A DNA stretch of 64,000 nucleotides from Syngnathus acus (Eukaryota; Chordata; Actinopteri; Syngnathiformes; Syngnathidae), in assembly GCF_901709675.1 (NCBI RefSeq), contig NC_051090.1, forward strand, positions 1,485,342 to 1,549,341, given 5' to 3'. Positions 11,301 to 22,786 of this stretch are shown piece after piece. A program made the position numbers and the translations under genes. The notes beneath the pieces are model-generated. The model was not told the origin of the DNA. It worked only from the letters and a program-made list of their open reading frames with translations, and ran no database searches. Position 1 is the stretch's first letter; every line of letters begins with the position of its first letter.

Positions 11301-12489
11301 ATGCTTCTCACTAGTCTGTGTGAAAGCAGGTCAAGAAACAGAGGACTGGATGGTCTTGGTGGTCTCAGATCATCTGGTTCACTGCAGAACACAAGAGCAC
11401 TAGTATCAGAGGTGTCCAATCCAGGTCCAAGAACCAGAACCCAGCCACAGTTTGGCTTTTTGATTAGCAAATGTGGCAATTGCAGTACCTGGGTGCCTTG
11501 AGCGAGCCCATCTTTTTGTTGACTTCAGCGATGATGCTGAGCAGCGTGCCCACTTCAGCTTCACATTGAGCCAGTTCTGCAGGTGAAGGCTCCAGCTCAG
11601 GGTAAAGGCCCCTGTGGTCCAAAGGCATCTTCGGCACCTTGCCGCTGCCAGATGCCGTATCCAAGCTGTTACATCGGACCAAGCGAAACTGCTGCAAAAG
11701 CATGTGCTCGACTTTTTAATCTGTCCCACTTTAATGTTGGAAATGCAAAGTTACACGGTACAGACAACTAACTTTATTAGTAAGGAATGACTCATTTAAA
11801 AGGCTTTTAATGACTTTTTGAGATGAAATCTGATGTGCTCGCAAAATAGATGGGTTTTTGGCACCTATTGTTTTGCGCTGCGGAAAGGGGGGAAACTAAA
11901 ACATCCTGTATGAAACTTCCTGCCTGTACAAATAATTTTGCATCAAACAACTTTGCACGAAAATCACCGACAAATCTGTTGTCCATCTAGTACAAGTACA
12001 GTATTCTAGCAACAGTTAGGCTCAAATGTCTTACTAATGAATGTGTTGGGTAAAAGGAATATTTGATTTTGCAGAAACTTCTGGTGACATATTTGAATTC
12101 CTCCAAACAAATACATCCAGACAGAGAACAATAGGGATACATTCCTGTTCTGCGTGACTATCCCAAATATCCACTGGATGGAATTCCAAGACCTAACATG
12201 TTTGCATGCAGACTACATGGAGTGTATTCATGTTGGTGTACATTATAAGAGTGTGAAAATGAAATATCAAGTGCAATTTTTCTGCTGCAATAATCATACT
12301 GTAATAGCATAACATGAAGATAGGATTTATTAGGTTTATTGCGACAGTCTTTCATACTTTCTTCTACAGTGAATGATGTTTTCTCAGTGTATGAACAGTA
12401 TTACAACGTTAGCTGCTAAAACACATTACGTCATTTAACAACATAACACCACGTCACATTTTAAAAACTAATACTGAACCTACCTCCAT
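8382..12489 (-). CDS. ushbp1: USH1C (harmonin)-binding protein 1, MCC-like coiled-coil protein
   Basis: Predicted 680-aa scaffold protein; the human protein is about 700 aa and binds the PDZ protein harmonin. Coding exons, 5' to 3': 12489-12484, 11691-11489, 11381-11245, 11071-10908, 10832-10677, 10560-10331, 10246-10106, 10029-9950, 9898-9766, 9703-9487, 9426-9268, 9136-9098, 8902-8805, 8731-8618 and 8547-8382. All phases close. Seen: long heptad-like charged segments (YIEKLKTKNERL, EEMSDLRALIRLKEKEL), a Ser-rich stretch in the 10331 exon, and a C-terminus ending EETVL, a class I PDZ ligand as in the MCC/USHBP1 family. The name rests on this architecture plus head-to-head position beside babam1, as in human. 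Least certain are the two-codon start exon (Met-Glu) and the 39-bp exon; an alternative start is ATG at 11703. MCC itself is the main alternative identity. Confidence 0.85.
11411..11462. mobile_element. Possible hAT terminus relic in ushbp1 intron
   Basis: The sequence GAGGTGTCCAATCCAGGTCC followed by AAGAACCAGAACCCAGCCAC resembles the terminal part of common fish hAT-derived repeats. It ends only about 27 bp before the splice donor side of the exon at 11489-11691. No opposite end was identified. Confidence 0.3.
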
Positions 12490-13491
12490 ACTTGACAGTT
12501 GGGGCAAAAATGAAATCTCAGCGATAGATGTCCTCTTCCCACCGCAGAACTCACCAAATATGATTTTATGCAGTTAAATGTTCTTTAGAACGTCAGCTAC
12601 ACTCTGCATATCTGCCAGCCAGTATTTAGTATGATGAATGAAGTAAGTGGAAAGTCATCCCCACCCATTCCTCGTCACTTTGTGGCCCTTCCTGTTTTGT
12701 CCAGTCTTACATTTCATGCTTTTAAAATAGCAGGCTATGAAAATTGGTGTGAACGCAGGATGTGTGCATATTAAGTCAGGCTTTATTATAGTTCTGAATT
12801 ATGTTGTTCATATTTTAGGAAGCGTGTGGGCGTGCGCGTGCATGCGCGTGCAAGCGAGCGTTTTTGCGGGCGTGCACGCGTCAGATAAGTAAGAAATTCA
12901 TTTGTCAATAGACCATTAGACATTCATGTGGTAATGCATATACGTATACATTTACTTTGGGTTGTTTTGTTTTGTTTTGTAGAGGAGGCGGCGCGTGTCT
13001 TATTTGTACTAAACTACATTACCCACAATGCCCAGCAGTCGCCTTTGTTGTCATTTCCTGTACGTAAGTTCAAAACAAACGCTAGCCGCTTGGCTATACA
13101 TTCGTCTACTTTCAATGAGTTTTAAGGTGTTTGGGTCTGAGAACTAACAAAGCCATTCATTTGGTAGGTCTACTCCTTACTTGAATCCTACGTCTTTTCG
13201 CACGGAGTAGGTTGCTCTTTAAAATTCCCATTGAGCCTAGCTAATGCTAACTGCTCATTTTTGCTAATGCGCTGTCATCCAAAAAATATCATGAAATGAA
13301 TTTGATGTGTATTTTTTTTTTTGCTACCACGTATTTCACACTACAGCAGTCCACGAAATAGCAACAGTGATATGATTCAACGACATGCTGATTATTGATG
13401 AGGACAAGCACTGTAGCAAATAGCCAGATGGTTCAACTATCATCTGCCATCCCACTAAAGTCTTGTACTGAACTCAGCAGCCGGTGTATCC
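12490..13491. promoter_or_regulatory. Shared head-to-head promoter region, ushbp1 / babam1
   Basis: About 1 kb separates the two divergent start codons. It holds an alternating purine-pyrimidine G/C-rich tract (12818-12880, GTGCGCGTGCATGCGCGTGC) and a ZNF143-type site (13012-13031). The closeness and opposed orientation suggest shared regulatory DNA. This is inferred from layout. Confidence 0.5.
13012..13031 (+). promoter_or_regulatory. ZNF143/THAP11-type promoter motif
   Basis: AACTACATTACCCACAATGC closely follows the known ZNF143 (SBS) consensus ACTACAATTCCCAGAATGC. It lies about 460 bp upstream of the babam1 start codon, where such sites usually mark constitutive promoters. Confidence 0.6.
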
Positions 13492-15476
13492 ATGGAGACG
13501 CCCGAGCCTGGCCCTGCGGATGGTGAGCAGCGTCTGGTGGAGCTGAGACCACGAACCCGCTCCAACCCCGAAGGTGCGGAAGACCGTCGGAGCAGCACAG
13601 GTAGCCTCGGAGGCGGAGGGAATCCCACTTTATCGCAACCTGCCGTGGGGAGTCGTGTCGAAGGGGAGGGCGAGGCCTCGACCAGCGACAGTCCTCCGAC
13701 TTCCACCACTACGATCATCTCCACGGCTGTGGCTCAGACCGTCACCCCTGTTGCCGCCGCGACGACCGCCGTCCAACATGCTTTGGGAGCTGCATGCAAG
13801 GATCGGCCCAAGGCCACGCCACAACAGCCCACAATGACAACCGCTGTCCTCCCACCAGCAGAATACCAAATCCGAGTTCCTCGTGTCAACTGTCCAGAGA
13901 AAGTGGTAGGTTCACATTAAGGGTTGACAAATTCTGGGAAATTTTAAATTGGTTGAGGATGAGTAATATTGATATAGATTTTCTTGTTGGAAAGATTGTT
14001 CAATATTTCAAATAATTATGTGTTGTTGTTGTTGTCCTCCCTACAGATCATCTGCCTGGACCTCTCTGAAGAGATGTGTTTACCCAAGCTGGAGTCTTTT
14101 AATGGGTATGCTCCTGTTGTTCTAATCTAAATGTTCCTCACCTCAATGAATGTTAGTGTTGTTGTTGTTGTTTTTTCTCCATCTTTCCCTCCAGCTCTAA
14201 AACAAACGCCCTGAACATCTCCCAGAAGATGATCGAGATGTTTGTCAGAACGAAGCACAAGATTGACAAGCGGCACGAGTTTGCTCTGGTGGTGGTTAAT
14301 GATGATGCTCTCTGGGTGAGTCAGGGACACTTACGCGATTCATGTAACCCCCAATGTGTTTTTTTTTTGTCTGGGTGAGGTTTAGATGGTAGATTTTTTG
14401 TTTTTTTAATTCAGCAAGCAATTAGACCAAAAAAGAATACTCAAGCTCCATATAAAGTGACTGTAAAAAGTCTACACACCCCTGTACAAATAGCTGCTTT
14501 CTGTGATACAAAAAAAAAAAAAATCCCTATAATTGGGGATGTCTGTTTTACAAAATGTTCCACTTCATCTCAGCTCTCAGGCTTCACTTCAGACCCTCGA
14601 GAACTATGCAGCTGTCTGTATGACCTGGACACCAACGTGTGCGAGCCTTTCAGTATCCTTCCATTCACTGTCCTTTCAGGTACTATTCAAATAAGTCATT
14701 TTTTTAGTTGTAGCCTTAACGCCTCCTCCTCAGACCTGGAAGATCTTCTCAGTGTCATGTAAGCACTATCATAGCACTTCAAATAAATCTGCATGATGAT
14801 GATTTCACTAAATAGGCTTGTGGCTTGAACAGTCGTCAGAAGATCGAGCTGCCGTCAATGGAGAATGTTCAGACCGTGCCGCCTCCGTACGTGGTGCGGA
14901 CCGTACTTATTTACAGCCGCCATGCCGGACAGCTTCAGCTCAACCCCTCCGAGGCGGTCAGTGTAAGTAACACCGAGATGCTTTCCATTTGCATTTACGT
15001 TGAGCATCCACAGGGGGGCAGTATCTCATTTGTAATGACTGCAACCATTTGACTTTTAAGAGCTGGCTGTCTGAGTGAGGCCACAACACGTTTATTTCTT
15101 GTTGTGACCTTTAGAAAATGCTACAATCTCCCTATTTTTTCTTTGACGTGGTCTACCTCCACAATGGTGCCGAAGAGCACGGCGAGGATACAAGCTGGCG
15201 GGTGAGTGGAGAGACTTTCTCCAATTTGACACTTTATATCACCCAAGCAACAAGTGTTGTGTTTTCTATCTCCAGGACAACTATGCATCTTTCTGCAACC
15301 TGGACTCAAAGGACATGTGCTATCGCTTCGAGGTTCCCTTGAGCGGCCCTGCCATCGAGCTGCACAATTGCATGGCCAAACTTCTCGCTCACCCTTTGCA
15401 GAGGCCTTTCCAGAGCCACGCGTCCTACAGCCTCCTGGAGGGAGATGAAGCGCAGGATATTGAGGCCACCGTCTAG
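13492..15476 (+). CDS. babam1: BRISC and BRCA1-A complex member 1 (MERIT40)
   Basis: Predicted 371 aa (human 329). A scaffold of the BRCA1-A complex (with BRCC36, BRE, RAP80 and Abraxas) and of the cytoplasmic BRISC complex, which remove K63-linked ubiquitin. Exons: 13492-13905, 14047-14105, 14195-14315, 14574-14652, 14734-14758, 14833-14962, 15115-15201 and 15276-15476; all phases close. Residues 1 to about 130 are a Pro/Ser/Thr-rich disordered tail, longer than in mammals. The rest is the VWA-like fold: EKVIICLDLSEEM, then TKHKIDKRHEFALVVVNDDA, SDPRELCSCLYDL, PPPYVVRTVLIYSR and PYFFFDVVYLHNG. The conserved C-terminal helix reads LHNCMAKLLAHPLQRP and the end is IEATV. An ATTAAA at 15514-15519 is a likely poly(A) signal. 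The start is the first ATG after in-frame stops. Confidence 0.97.
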
Positions 15477-15519
15477 AAGAAATCAAATACAGTATACTCT
15501 GCTCTGCTCTTGAATTAAA

Positions 15520-16966
15520 TTCTTGCCCTGTATCTAGTTGTCAAGTCGTCAGAAGGTGGCAGCGTTTCTCCTGGAAAGTCGAGTAGAAACGCCCGACTCC
15601 AGTCCGGAGGGCCGCAATATCCACATTTGTCTTGCTTTTCTGCCTCATGCTGGCTGGTAGAACAATGGACTGAATAATTATCTTCATGAATGATATCGCT
15701 TATCCACTTCTGGCGTGAATATGACTTAGGTTCTAAAGACGTCTCCTGTTACTTATCTAAAGCAGTTGTTTCTTTCTTATCCCTCCAGCACAAAGTTTCC
15801 TGTTTTTAATCCGGCATCAGTCTCCACTTGTGATAGTTCTTCACTTTCTGTCACTCAAGCCTTCATAATTGAGGTTTTCCCCGTTGACGGCATGTTGTTA
15901 GCGAGACAATGGGGAGCAGGAAAGCTCGGGGCCCAGAAAGACCTTTCCCCTTTTTCCAGTGTCGGCGGGTCCTCACGTCACGGCTGCAGATAAGAGCGTG
16001 TGTGTGGTGCGGGAGGGCCCAGCGACTACTGCTGGGAGAATTGGTTATCCGCTCATCCCTGAAGAATGACAGCTCCCCATTGTTTTCATTCCTTTACTCC
16101 TCCGCTGCCACGACTCCTTTCCGTACTTGCTTAGGACAGGATATGCTGTTTTCTTATTTTGTTTGTCTGGGGAATTTGGGGAGGAGCAAAGCAATGCAAC
16201 ATCATTAACAGAAATTCAATTACATCACAGAGTCTTCAATGATTTTTGATGTTTGTGAGGGAGGGGGTCAAAAGACTAACTGGGTTCTTCTAATGCCTTT
16301 TCGACTGTCCGTCCTTGAAACTCAGTGCTATTACAACTGCAAAAAAAAATCATAAATGCAGATTTTTAAAAGATGCTCAGTGACTGGATTCTGACAGAGG
16401 CATCCCAAGTATAAATATAGAACATGTGGTTTAGTGCTAAAACCATTGTGAAGATTATTTGCCTCAATTTTACCTTAGCACTTTATTTATTTATTCATTC
16501 ATTTATTTATTATGGAATTTACGGTATTATAATTTGCAAGAGCTTGCTAATGATACAAATCTTTAATATTATTTGACATGACAAACTGTAGAATGTCAAT
16601 CTATTTTTGTAATAATGACTAAGTGTGAGTTGGTGAGGCAGCCAGAGGCTGGAATAGTGGCAGAGGTCAATGGGAGGAGAGGGGAGGGTTGGTTGGTTAG
16701 GGGATGAGGAGGGGGAGGTATGTGAGGTGAGGGCAGGGCCAGGATGGACTGGAAATGTGGCCCCAGCAGCATTTATAAACATGGGCCCACTACTCTGGTC
16801 GGGATCTTTGTTTACATACGTCCATACGTGCGTGTTGCGCTGCGTCGCAAGCTCACAAGACAGACAACTTTGCCACTTCTGCATTTCAAGGGGGAGAACT
16901 TTTTGGACCTCCAAGCAATTCCTGTTTTGATCTTCCAAAGCAGTCGGCACCATTTCACCTCCAAAC
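15520..16966. other. babam1-plvap intergenic region
   Basis: About 1.4 kb between two co-directional genes. No coding exon is supported. It contains a TTTATTTATT-rich stretch (16480-16512) and a G/A-rich strand (16670-16740). A TATA-like ATTTATAAAC at 16770-16779 lies about 190 bp upstream of the plvap ATG and may be its core promoter. Confidence 0.5.
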
Positions 16967-19735
16967 ATGTACAGCAGCAGCTATTCCCGGGCCAAATTTG
17001 GCCTGGAGGCCAAGGAGCCGTTGCACAAACCCAAAAGCAAGAGCTGTGGCTACTACTTGAGGATTGTGTTCTTCTTCTCCTCACTCATCCAGTCCCTCAT
17101 CATCATCAGCCTAGTGCTGTTCCTCATCTACGGGCAGCCGGAGAAGTCAGCCGAGGAGATGAGAGTCAAGGTGAGGGATTTGATTACTCTTTCACATTTG
17201 AAACATGAACGTATGATCATTTTGAGTAGGACAATGCTTCCACTAAGAAGGATGCAGGTTCATCTTTGTCATCAATACTTTCTGAGATCCTGTGCTTGTG
17301 TGCAGGAGCTGGAGCAGGGCTTCAACAGGCTGAGTGAGAACAACGTACAGCTGAGGAAGGAGAAAGGCGAGCTGGGAGCTCAACTCGGGGCACGTACAGC
17401 TGAGAAAGATGCACTTGCCAAACAGCTGGAGCAGCTTATGACCGATGCTAACGCCACAAAGTTTTACCTAATGAATAAATTAGTAAGTGGATATGTTTGG
17501 GCAGTGATACTGTTGTTGTTTTTTTAATTAAAACAAAATCTTTATGCAGGCCTACTGTGAGAGGCAGGTGACAACGCGAAACATGATGATGCGCTGCCCG
17601 ACTCCCCCAATACAACCACCGGTTGCCGTTACTACTAGCAGTATGTATTCCTATCCATCCTTACTTGTAAGGTTTTTAGAAATTAACCTTGGTGGACTTT
17701 TTTTTTTTTTTTTACAAAAAATTACAGCATAATTATACTTGTATGATTGAACGATTTTCCAAGACTAAATTCGTTTCTGACCCATTTTCATATTTTTACT
17801 CCAGTAATCAAATACATCAAACATTTTATTGTAAAACTAAAAGGTAAGCATGTCATGTTTGTATTGAAAAAGCAATATAAATAATAAATATAATCTGAAA
17901 CTTGGACAAACTTTCGCAACCAGTTCGTCATGAGCCAATATTCTAAAACAGCCGTGCCATCTCTCCAGATGAGCTGAGAACTTTACAGAGCCTCAGCGCG
18001 CAGCAGAAAGCAATGATTGAACTCATCAAAACCAACTTCACTCACACGGTCCACTACCTGAGTCAGGAACGGGACAACGCCCTTGAGGACAGAGACGTCC
18101 ACCACCAGGACGTCATCTCTCTTCGCAAAGAAAACACCATGTTCAAGGAGCAGCTCACCATCTACACCGGGTACACCCGTGTGCCTGTTTGTTGAAAACT
18201 GAACCAATCATCAATTCAATTCCAAACATTGTCTTTCACCAGGAAATGTAAAGAGGACTTCGCTCATTCCCTGGATGGGATCCAATTGGTGACCAGGGAT
18301 TTTCTGAACAAAATCAACAACCTGTTCCCCCACCAGCTGACCTTTCACCTCACCTGTGAAAGCCAGCAGGAGCAAGTGGAGAAGATAAGAAACAGCTGCA
18401 CCAACCTGTCCAGAGATGTGGAGAACAAGTTTCAGCGGTATTTGGACAATGTGGGCAACAAGGTACGTGCACAGGATTTTTTTTATTTTATTTTTTTAAA
18501 AGTTGATTCAGACATACCACAGAGAAAAATGTGCAACCTCCAGAGAGGATGCATTTCCTCTGGAAAAATACAAATTCACAGAGTTAAGGACACAGCTGCC
18601 CACTGAGGTGAACTGAAGGTCAATGGAGGTGATTTCCAGCGCTACTCATACAATGGCAAGTTATGGAGAACAAAAGATACATATCCTCTCCAAATAACGC
18701 AATAAATCTAAATGGCCTGAAAATGTTGTGTCATTGTTTTGGGGTTTTCTGAAAGTATTCCACTTGTAGCCCATAGCTAATTTCTTTTGATCTCATTGAG
18801 TTTTTTTTTTTTTCTTTTCTTATTGAGATAAGGATTTTCCAATGATTCCCAACCACTGAGTCCATGCAATGTAATTTTTTCTGTCTTCCTTTTGAAGGTG
18901 GCTGAGATTCAAGCCACGTCAAGCCGACTGGAGGTGCAAAACTCCCACTTGCGCGCTGACCTGACGAGTTGTGAAGGTAACCGCAACGAGACAATCATTG
19001 AGACCAGCAGGCAGCTGCAACTCAAGCAGACCACTCATGACGACAAGGTTCTTTTAAGCACGCCGCCATCCAACACTTTGTTCGTATTCTCCCTCTTAAA
19101 CAAACGTGTGCTATTCAGATGGCCAAACTGCTGATTGAGCAGAACCGGCTAAGAGAGCAGAAACAATTGCTAGCGGACACTTTGGCCCTGAAAGAAAATG
19201 AGCTTCAAACCCTCAGGGCATTGCCCAATTGCAAGGTACAATACTCTCAACTGGCACACACACATAAGGGGATGTCAGTGTCCTCTGAATAAATGGAGCA
19301 TGGTGCAGAGGTGAGGTGGACGTGTGTGGACTCAGCATTTGAGAGGAATCAGAAGCAGCAGCAGGAAGGAAGGATGGATGGATGGATGGGCGGGCGGCCG
19401 AGATAACAACTCTTGAATGCGCTCGAGTTGAACTTGGCAACTCGTGTGTGTGTGTGTCTGTGTGCAATCACAGTAAACTGCACTGGTGTTCTGCAGGTGG
19501 GTCTTCCTAAACCTGCAGGCGGGCCGCCGTTCCACCAGCAGAACAGACAAACGTCAGCCAACCTGCCTGCTTTTGCAGCACCAAGCCTCAGCAAAACTCC
19601 AACGGTAATTTTTATGTTTCCAGATTGCAAGACTTTCAATGTGATGATGTCAATTTTGACCACATCAAATCTTCTGTCTTTGCAGTCTAATTGTTATTTA
19701 GTCACATTTTCTCTCTTCTCCTTCAGGCGAGATGA
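16967..19735 (+). CDS. plvap: Plasmalemma vesicle-associated protein (PV-1)
   Basis: Predicted 425 aa (human 442). A type II endothelial glycoprotein forming the diaphragms of caveolae, fenestrae and transendothelial channels. Exons: 16967-17170, 17306-17482, 17550-17640, 17969-18170, 18243-18462, 18898-19047, 19119-19235, 19497-19604 and 19727-19735; phases close. Residues 1-30 are a basic cytoplasmic tail, about 31-55 a single membrane segment (FFFSSLIQSLIIISLVLFLI), then a long coiled-coil ectodomain (ELEQGFNRLSENNVQLRKEK, SRLEVQNSHLRADL). N-glycosylation sequons occur at NAT, NFT, NLS and NET, with scattered Cys. The C-terminus is Pro-rich (GLPKPAGGPPFHQQN). The last coding exon carries only Ala-Arg-stop. 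The gene lies next to gtpbp3, as in human. Confidence 0.95.
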
Positions 19736-19852
19736 ACTGACGCATGAACAATGTATGGACGACGGTGTATGCAAATGATATCAAGACATGACGAACGAGA
19801 CTAAGAACATTCTGTAAATATACTGATGTCACATACACTCATGATTTGTTGT

Positions 19853-19858
19853 AATAAA
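19853..19858 (+). other. plvap polyadenylation signal
   Basis: AATAAA about 118 bases after the plvap stop codon. A second AATAAA at 20339-20344 could serve a longer transcript. Confidence 0.6.
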
Positions 19859-19859
19859 T

Positions 19860-21332
19860 GTGTGTATCTCTTCAGGCTTCAGTCAGGGTCATGTAAAAAA
19901 AAAAAAAAAAAGACACTGGTGTAAATATTACTTGTGTGTGGTACTCACTTTGTTTCTTTACCTTGCTTTCTGTTCTGCCCTCAGAATTGTTTTCTTGATG
20001 TTACAATTGTTTGTGTGCTTAAAACTGATTTATTGAATGTATACTTTATGCTAAGAAATGTTTTCTATGCACGGAAGCAAACCGGAAATGTATTTTGAAA
20101 TGCACCGGAAGCTGCGCATATTTCTGTTGAAGCGACTTGACAACGAATGCGTTTCTGAGACGTTAGCGTTACTCGCGAATTTTTCTCTTCTCCTTATGCT
20201 CACGCAATCAACGGCTGTAAGTTATCGTTGTTTTCTTGGAACACTTTATTATTGTTTATAAGAAGAATACTCGTGGAGAAAACCAAGTGTTTTTGTTGTT
20301 TCACTTGCAGTTTCACTCTGTGTTTAACACTGAATGGAAATAAAGGGAGCACGACGCTCTGAATCCTGGCTCAAGTGTTCTCTACATGACTTTGGCTGGC
20401 TGATACATACATAACGTACACTTTCAGTTTAATAAATTAAATGAACCATTAAAATGATTGATGAATTCATTTTGTGTTTCTGCAAATGTGTTAACAATAC
20501 ATTCAATGTGACACGAGAACTCCTTTGTTTAGCACTTTTCAGTGCCCCCACATACACACACACGCATCACCACTGGATGATCAAAAATATTACAATCATT
20601 GGATATTGTCATACAACGTGCATTTAAAAGGTCGTTTCGTGTCTTGAATTGAAAATGAAATGAGTTGGGCAACTAAAATGAAGTTCGTAAAAAAAGTTTG
20701 TCATCTTCTATCCATTCTATATTCAGGTTGTGCTGCCATAAAACTAAAAGCACAAATGCCTTTGATGTGTTGGACAGCAAGTGCCACATTTAGAATGTCC
20801 CCTCCTTTCTTGGGTCGTAATTTATCAAGAAGAACAAGGAAAGGCTGACAAGAGTCGAGCGGGAAGAGGAAAAGTCCGAGCACAGAGACGCGCAGAGACA
20901 GGCGCTTCTGACGCCGTGAATGGCGAGCAAATGTCGTCAGCGAGCAGCGAATGGGGAAGAAGGGTGACGGGTTCAAGAAAGAAATGTAAATATTTGATCA
21001 AGGCTCGATTGACAGGGGAACAAAAGCCACTGCGTTCAGCGCCTCAACTTGTTCCTGTCTCACAGCCTGGAGGAGACCTGGCTCACTCCATGGCTGCATA
21101 GTTTTGGGTGCTTGGGCTTTTTTTTTTTTTGGCTCACGTCAAGCAACATTTGATTGGGAAATGCAGAGCCAAGCTGATCCCACAAATATTTAATGATGAC
21201 ATTTCATCCTCTCCACTCCCAAATTCTGGAGGTAGCGTCTGATAAACTTGCCCTGTGAGGGAGAGCAATGTCATCTTGGAAGTATTTGTATCTTGAAAGT
21301 AAATGGTCTAAATCGAAGTCTAGTGGTGGACA
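19860..21332. other. Intergenic sequence downstream of plvap
   Basis: Single-copy, AT-rich sequence. Short frames at 20058-20261 and 20781-21101 have no family resemblance, codon signature or splice context that I can support. No gene called. Confidence 0.5.
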
Positions 21333-21387
21333 ATTATATTATATTAATTATATTATATTATATTATATTATATTATTATATTATAGT
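21333..21387. repeat. (TTATA)n microsatellite
   Basis: Near-perfect TATTA/TTATA pentamers directly abutting the first GTGAAAAGTGCC repeat block. Confidence 0.9.
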
Positions 21388-21640
21388 GAAAAGTGCCCCA
21401 CCCGCCCTCACCCCCACCTCCTGATTGGCTGTTTGAACTGTGACGTCACTCGGACACTCCATTAGGTACATCGCCATTTTTAGGTGTACCTAATAACAGG
21501 CCACTTCATTAGGGAAAAATCATGGTCAAAGCTTAATAGAAAGTGAAAAGTGCCACACCCGCCCTCACCCCCACCTCCTGATTGGCTGGTTGCTCTGTGA
21601 CGTCATTTGGACACTCCATTAGGAACACCGCATAAAGTGG
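21388..21640 (+). repeat. Two direct copies of a ~150-bp repeat (left flank of array)
   Basis: Copies begin at 21388 and 21543 with GTGAAAAGTGCC, then CACCCGCCCTCACCCCCACC, CTGATTGGCTG, TGTGACGTCA, CGGACACTCCATTAGG and GGTGTACCTAATAA. Each carries an inverted CCAAT box (GATTGG) and a TGACGTCA-like CRE, although the second copy reads TGACGTCAT. Two further copies follow the 235-bp array at 22787 and 22936. Confidence 0.9.
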
Positions 21641-22786
21641 CCTATTAGGTACACTTGAAAATGGCGGTGTACCTAATGGAGTGTCCGTGTGATTCCCTCG
21701 TTAAGCGCACCTGCGTGAAAAGTTTTAGCTCCTGCAGAACGTGAAAGGAGCTAAAACTTTTCACGCAGGTGCGCTTAACGAGGGTCACTTGGAAAACATA
21801 TTGGAACGCGGCCCCGAGGACTAGCGCTTGCCACCTGTGACCTTTGACCATGATATTTCCCTAATAGAGTGGCCTGTTATTAGGTACACTTGAAAATGGC
21901 GGTGTACCTAATGGAGTGTCCGTGTGATTGCCTCGTTAAGCGCACCTGCGTGAAAAGTTTTAGCTCCTGCAGAACGTGAAAGTAGCTAAAACTTTTCACG
22001 CAGGTGCGCTTAACGAGGGTCACTTGGAAAACATATTGGAACGCGGCCCCGAGGACTAGCGCTTGCCACCTGTGACCTTTGACCATGATATTTCCCTAAT
22101 AGAGTGGCCAGTTATTAGGTACACTTGAAAATGGCGGTGTACCTAATGGAGTGTCCGTGTGATTGCCTCGTTAAGCGCACCTGCGTGAAAAGTTTTAGCT
22201 CCTGCAGAACGTGAAAGTAGCTAAAACTTTTCACACAGGTGCGCTTAACGAGGGTCACTTGGAAAACATATTGGAACGCGGCCCCGAGGACTAGCGCTTG
22301 CCACCTGTGACCTTTGACCATGATATTTCCCTAATAGAGTGGCCTGTTATTAGGTACACTTGAAAATGGCGGTGTACCTAATGGAGTGTCCGTGTGATTG
22401 CCTCGTTAAGCGCACCTGCGTGAAAAGTTTTAGCTCCTGCAGAACGTGAAAGTAGCTAAAACTTTTCACGCAGGTGCGCTTAACGAGGGTCACTTGGAAA
22501 ACATATTGGAACGCGGCCCCGAGGACTAGCGCTTGCCACCTGTGACCTTTGACCATGATATTTCCCTAATAGAGTGGCCTGTTATTAGGTACACTTGAAA
22601 ATGGCGGTGTACCTAATGGAGTGTCCGTGTGATTGCCTCGTTAAGCGCACCTGCGTGAAAAGTTTTAGCTCCTGCAGAACGTGAAAGCAGCTAAAACTTT
22701 TCACGCAGGTGCGCTTAACGAGGGTCACTTGGAAAACATATTGGAACGCGGCCCCTCGAGGACTGGAGGTCGACACCCCTGGTTTA
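21641..22786 (+). repeat. 235-bp tandem array with central palindrome (~5 units)
   Basis: ATGGCGGTGTACC recurs at 21661, 21896, 22131, 22366 and 22601, exactly 235 bp apart. Each unit begins with an inverted copy of the flanking repeat's end (TTAGGTACACTTGAAAATGG and GGAGTGTCCG) and continues into a long hairpin. In unit 1, arms 21695-21732 and 21747-21784 are perfect 38-bp complements around a 14-base loop. Other units keep about 35-bp arms; unit 3 has a CACACAGG substitution. The last unit ends GAGGACTGGAGGTCGACACC and then CCTGG, like a common fish hAT end, whereas earlier units have GACTAGCGCTTGCCACC instead. The 68-72-aa minus-strand frames here are palindrome artefacts. Confidence 0.92.

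Noticed and set aside
21641-22786. CRISPR-like array of palindromic repeats
   Set aside because: The host is a vertebrate, units are 235 bp with no unique spacers, and no cas genes are present.
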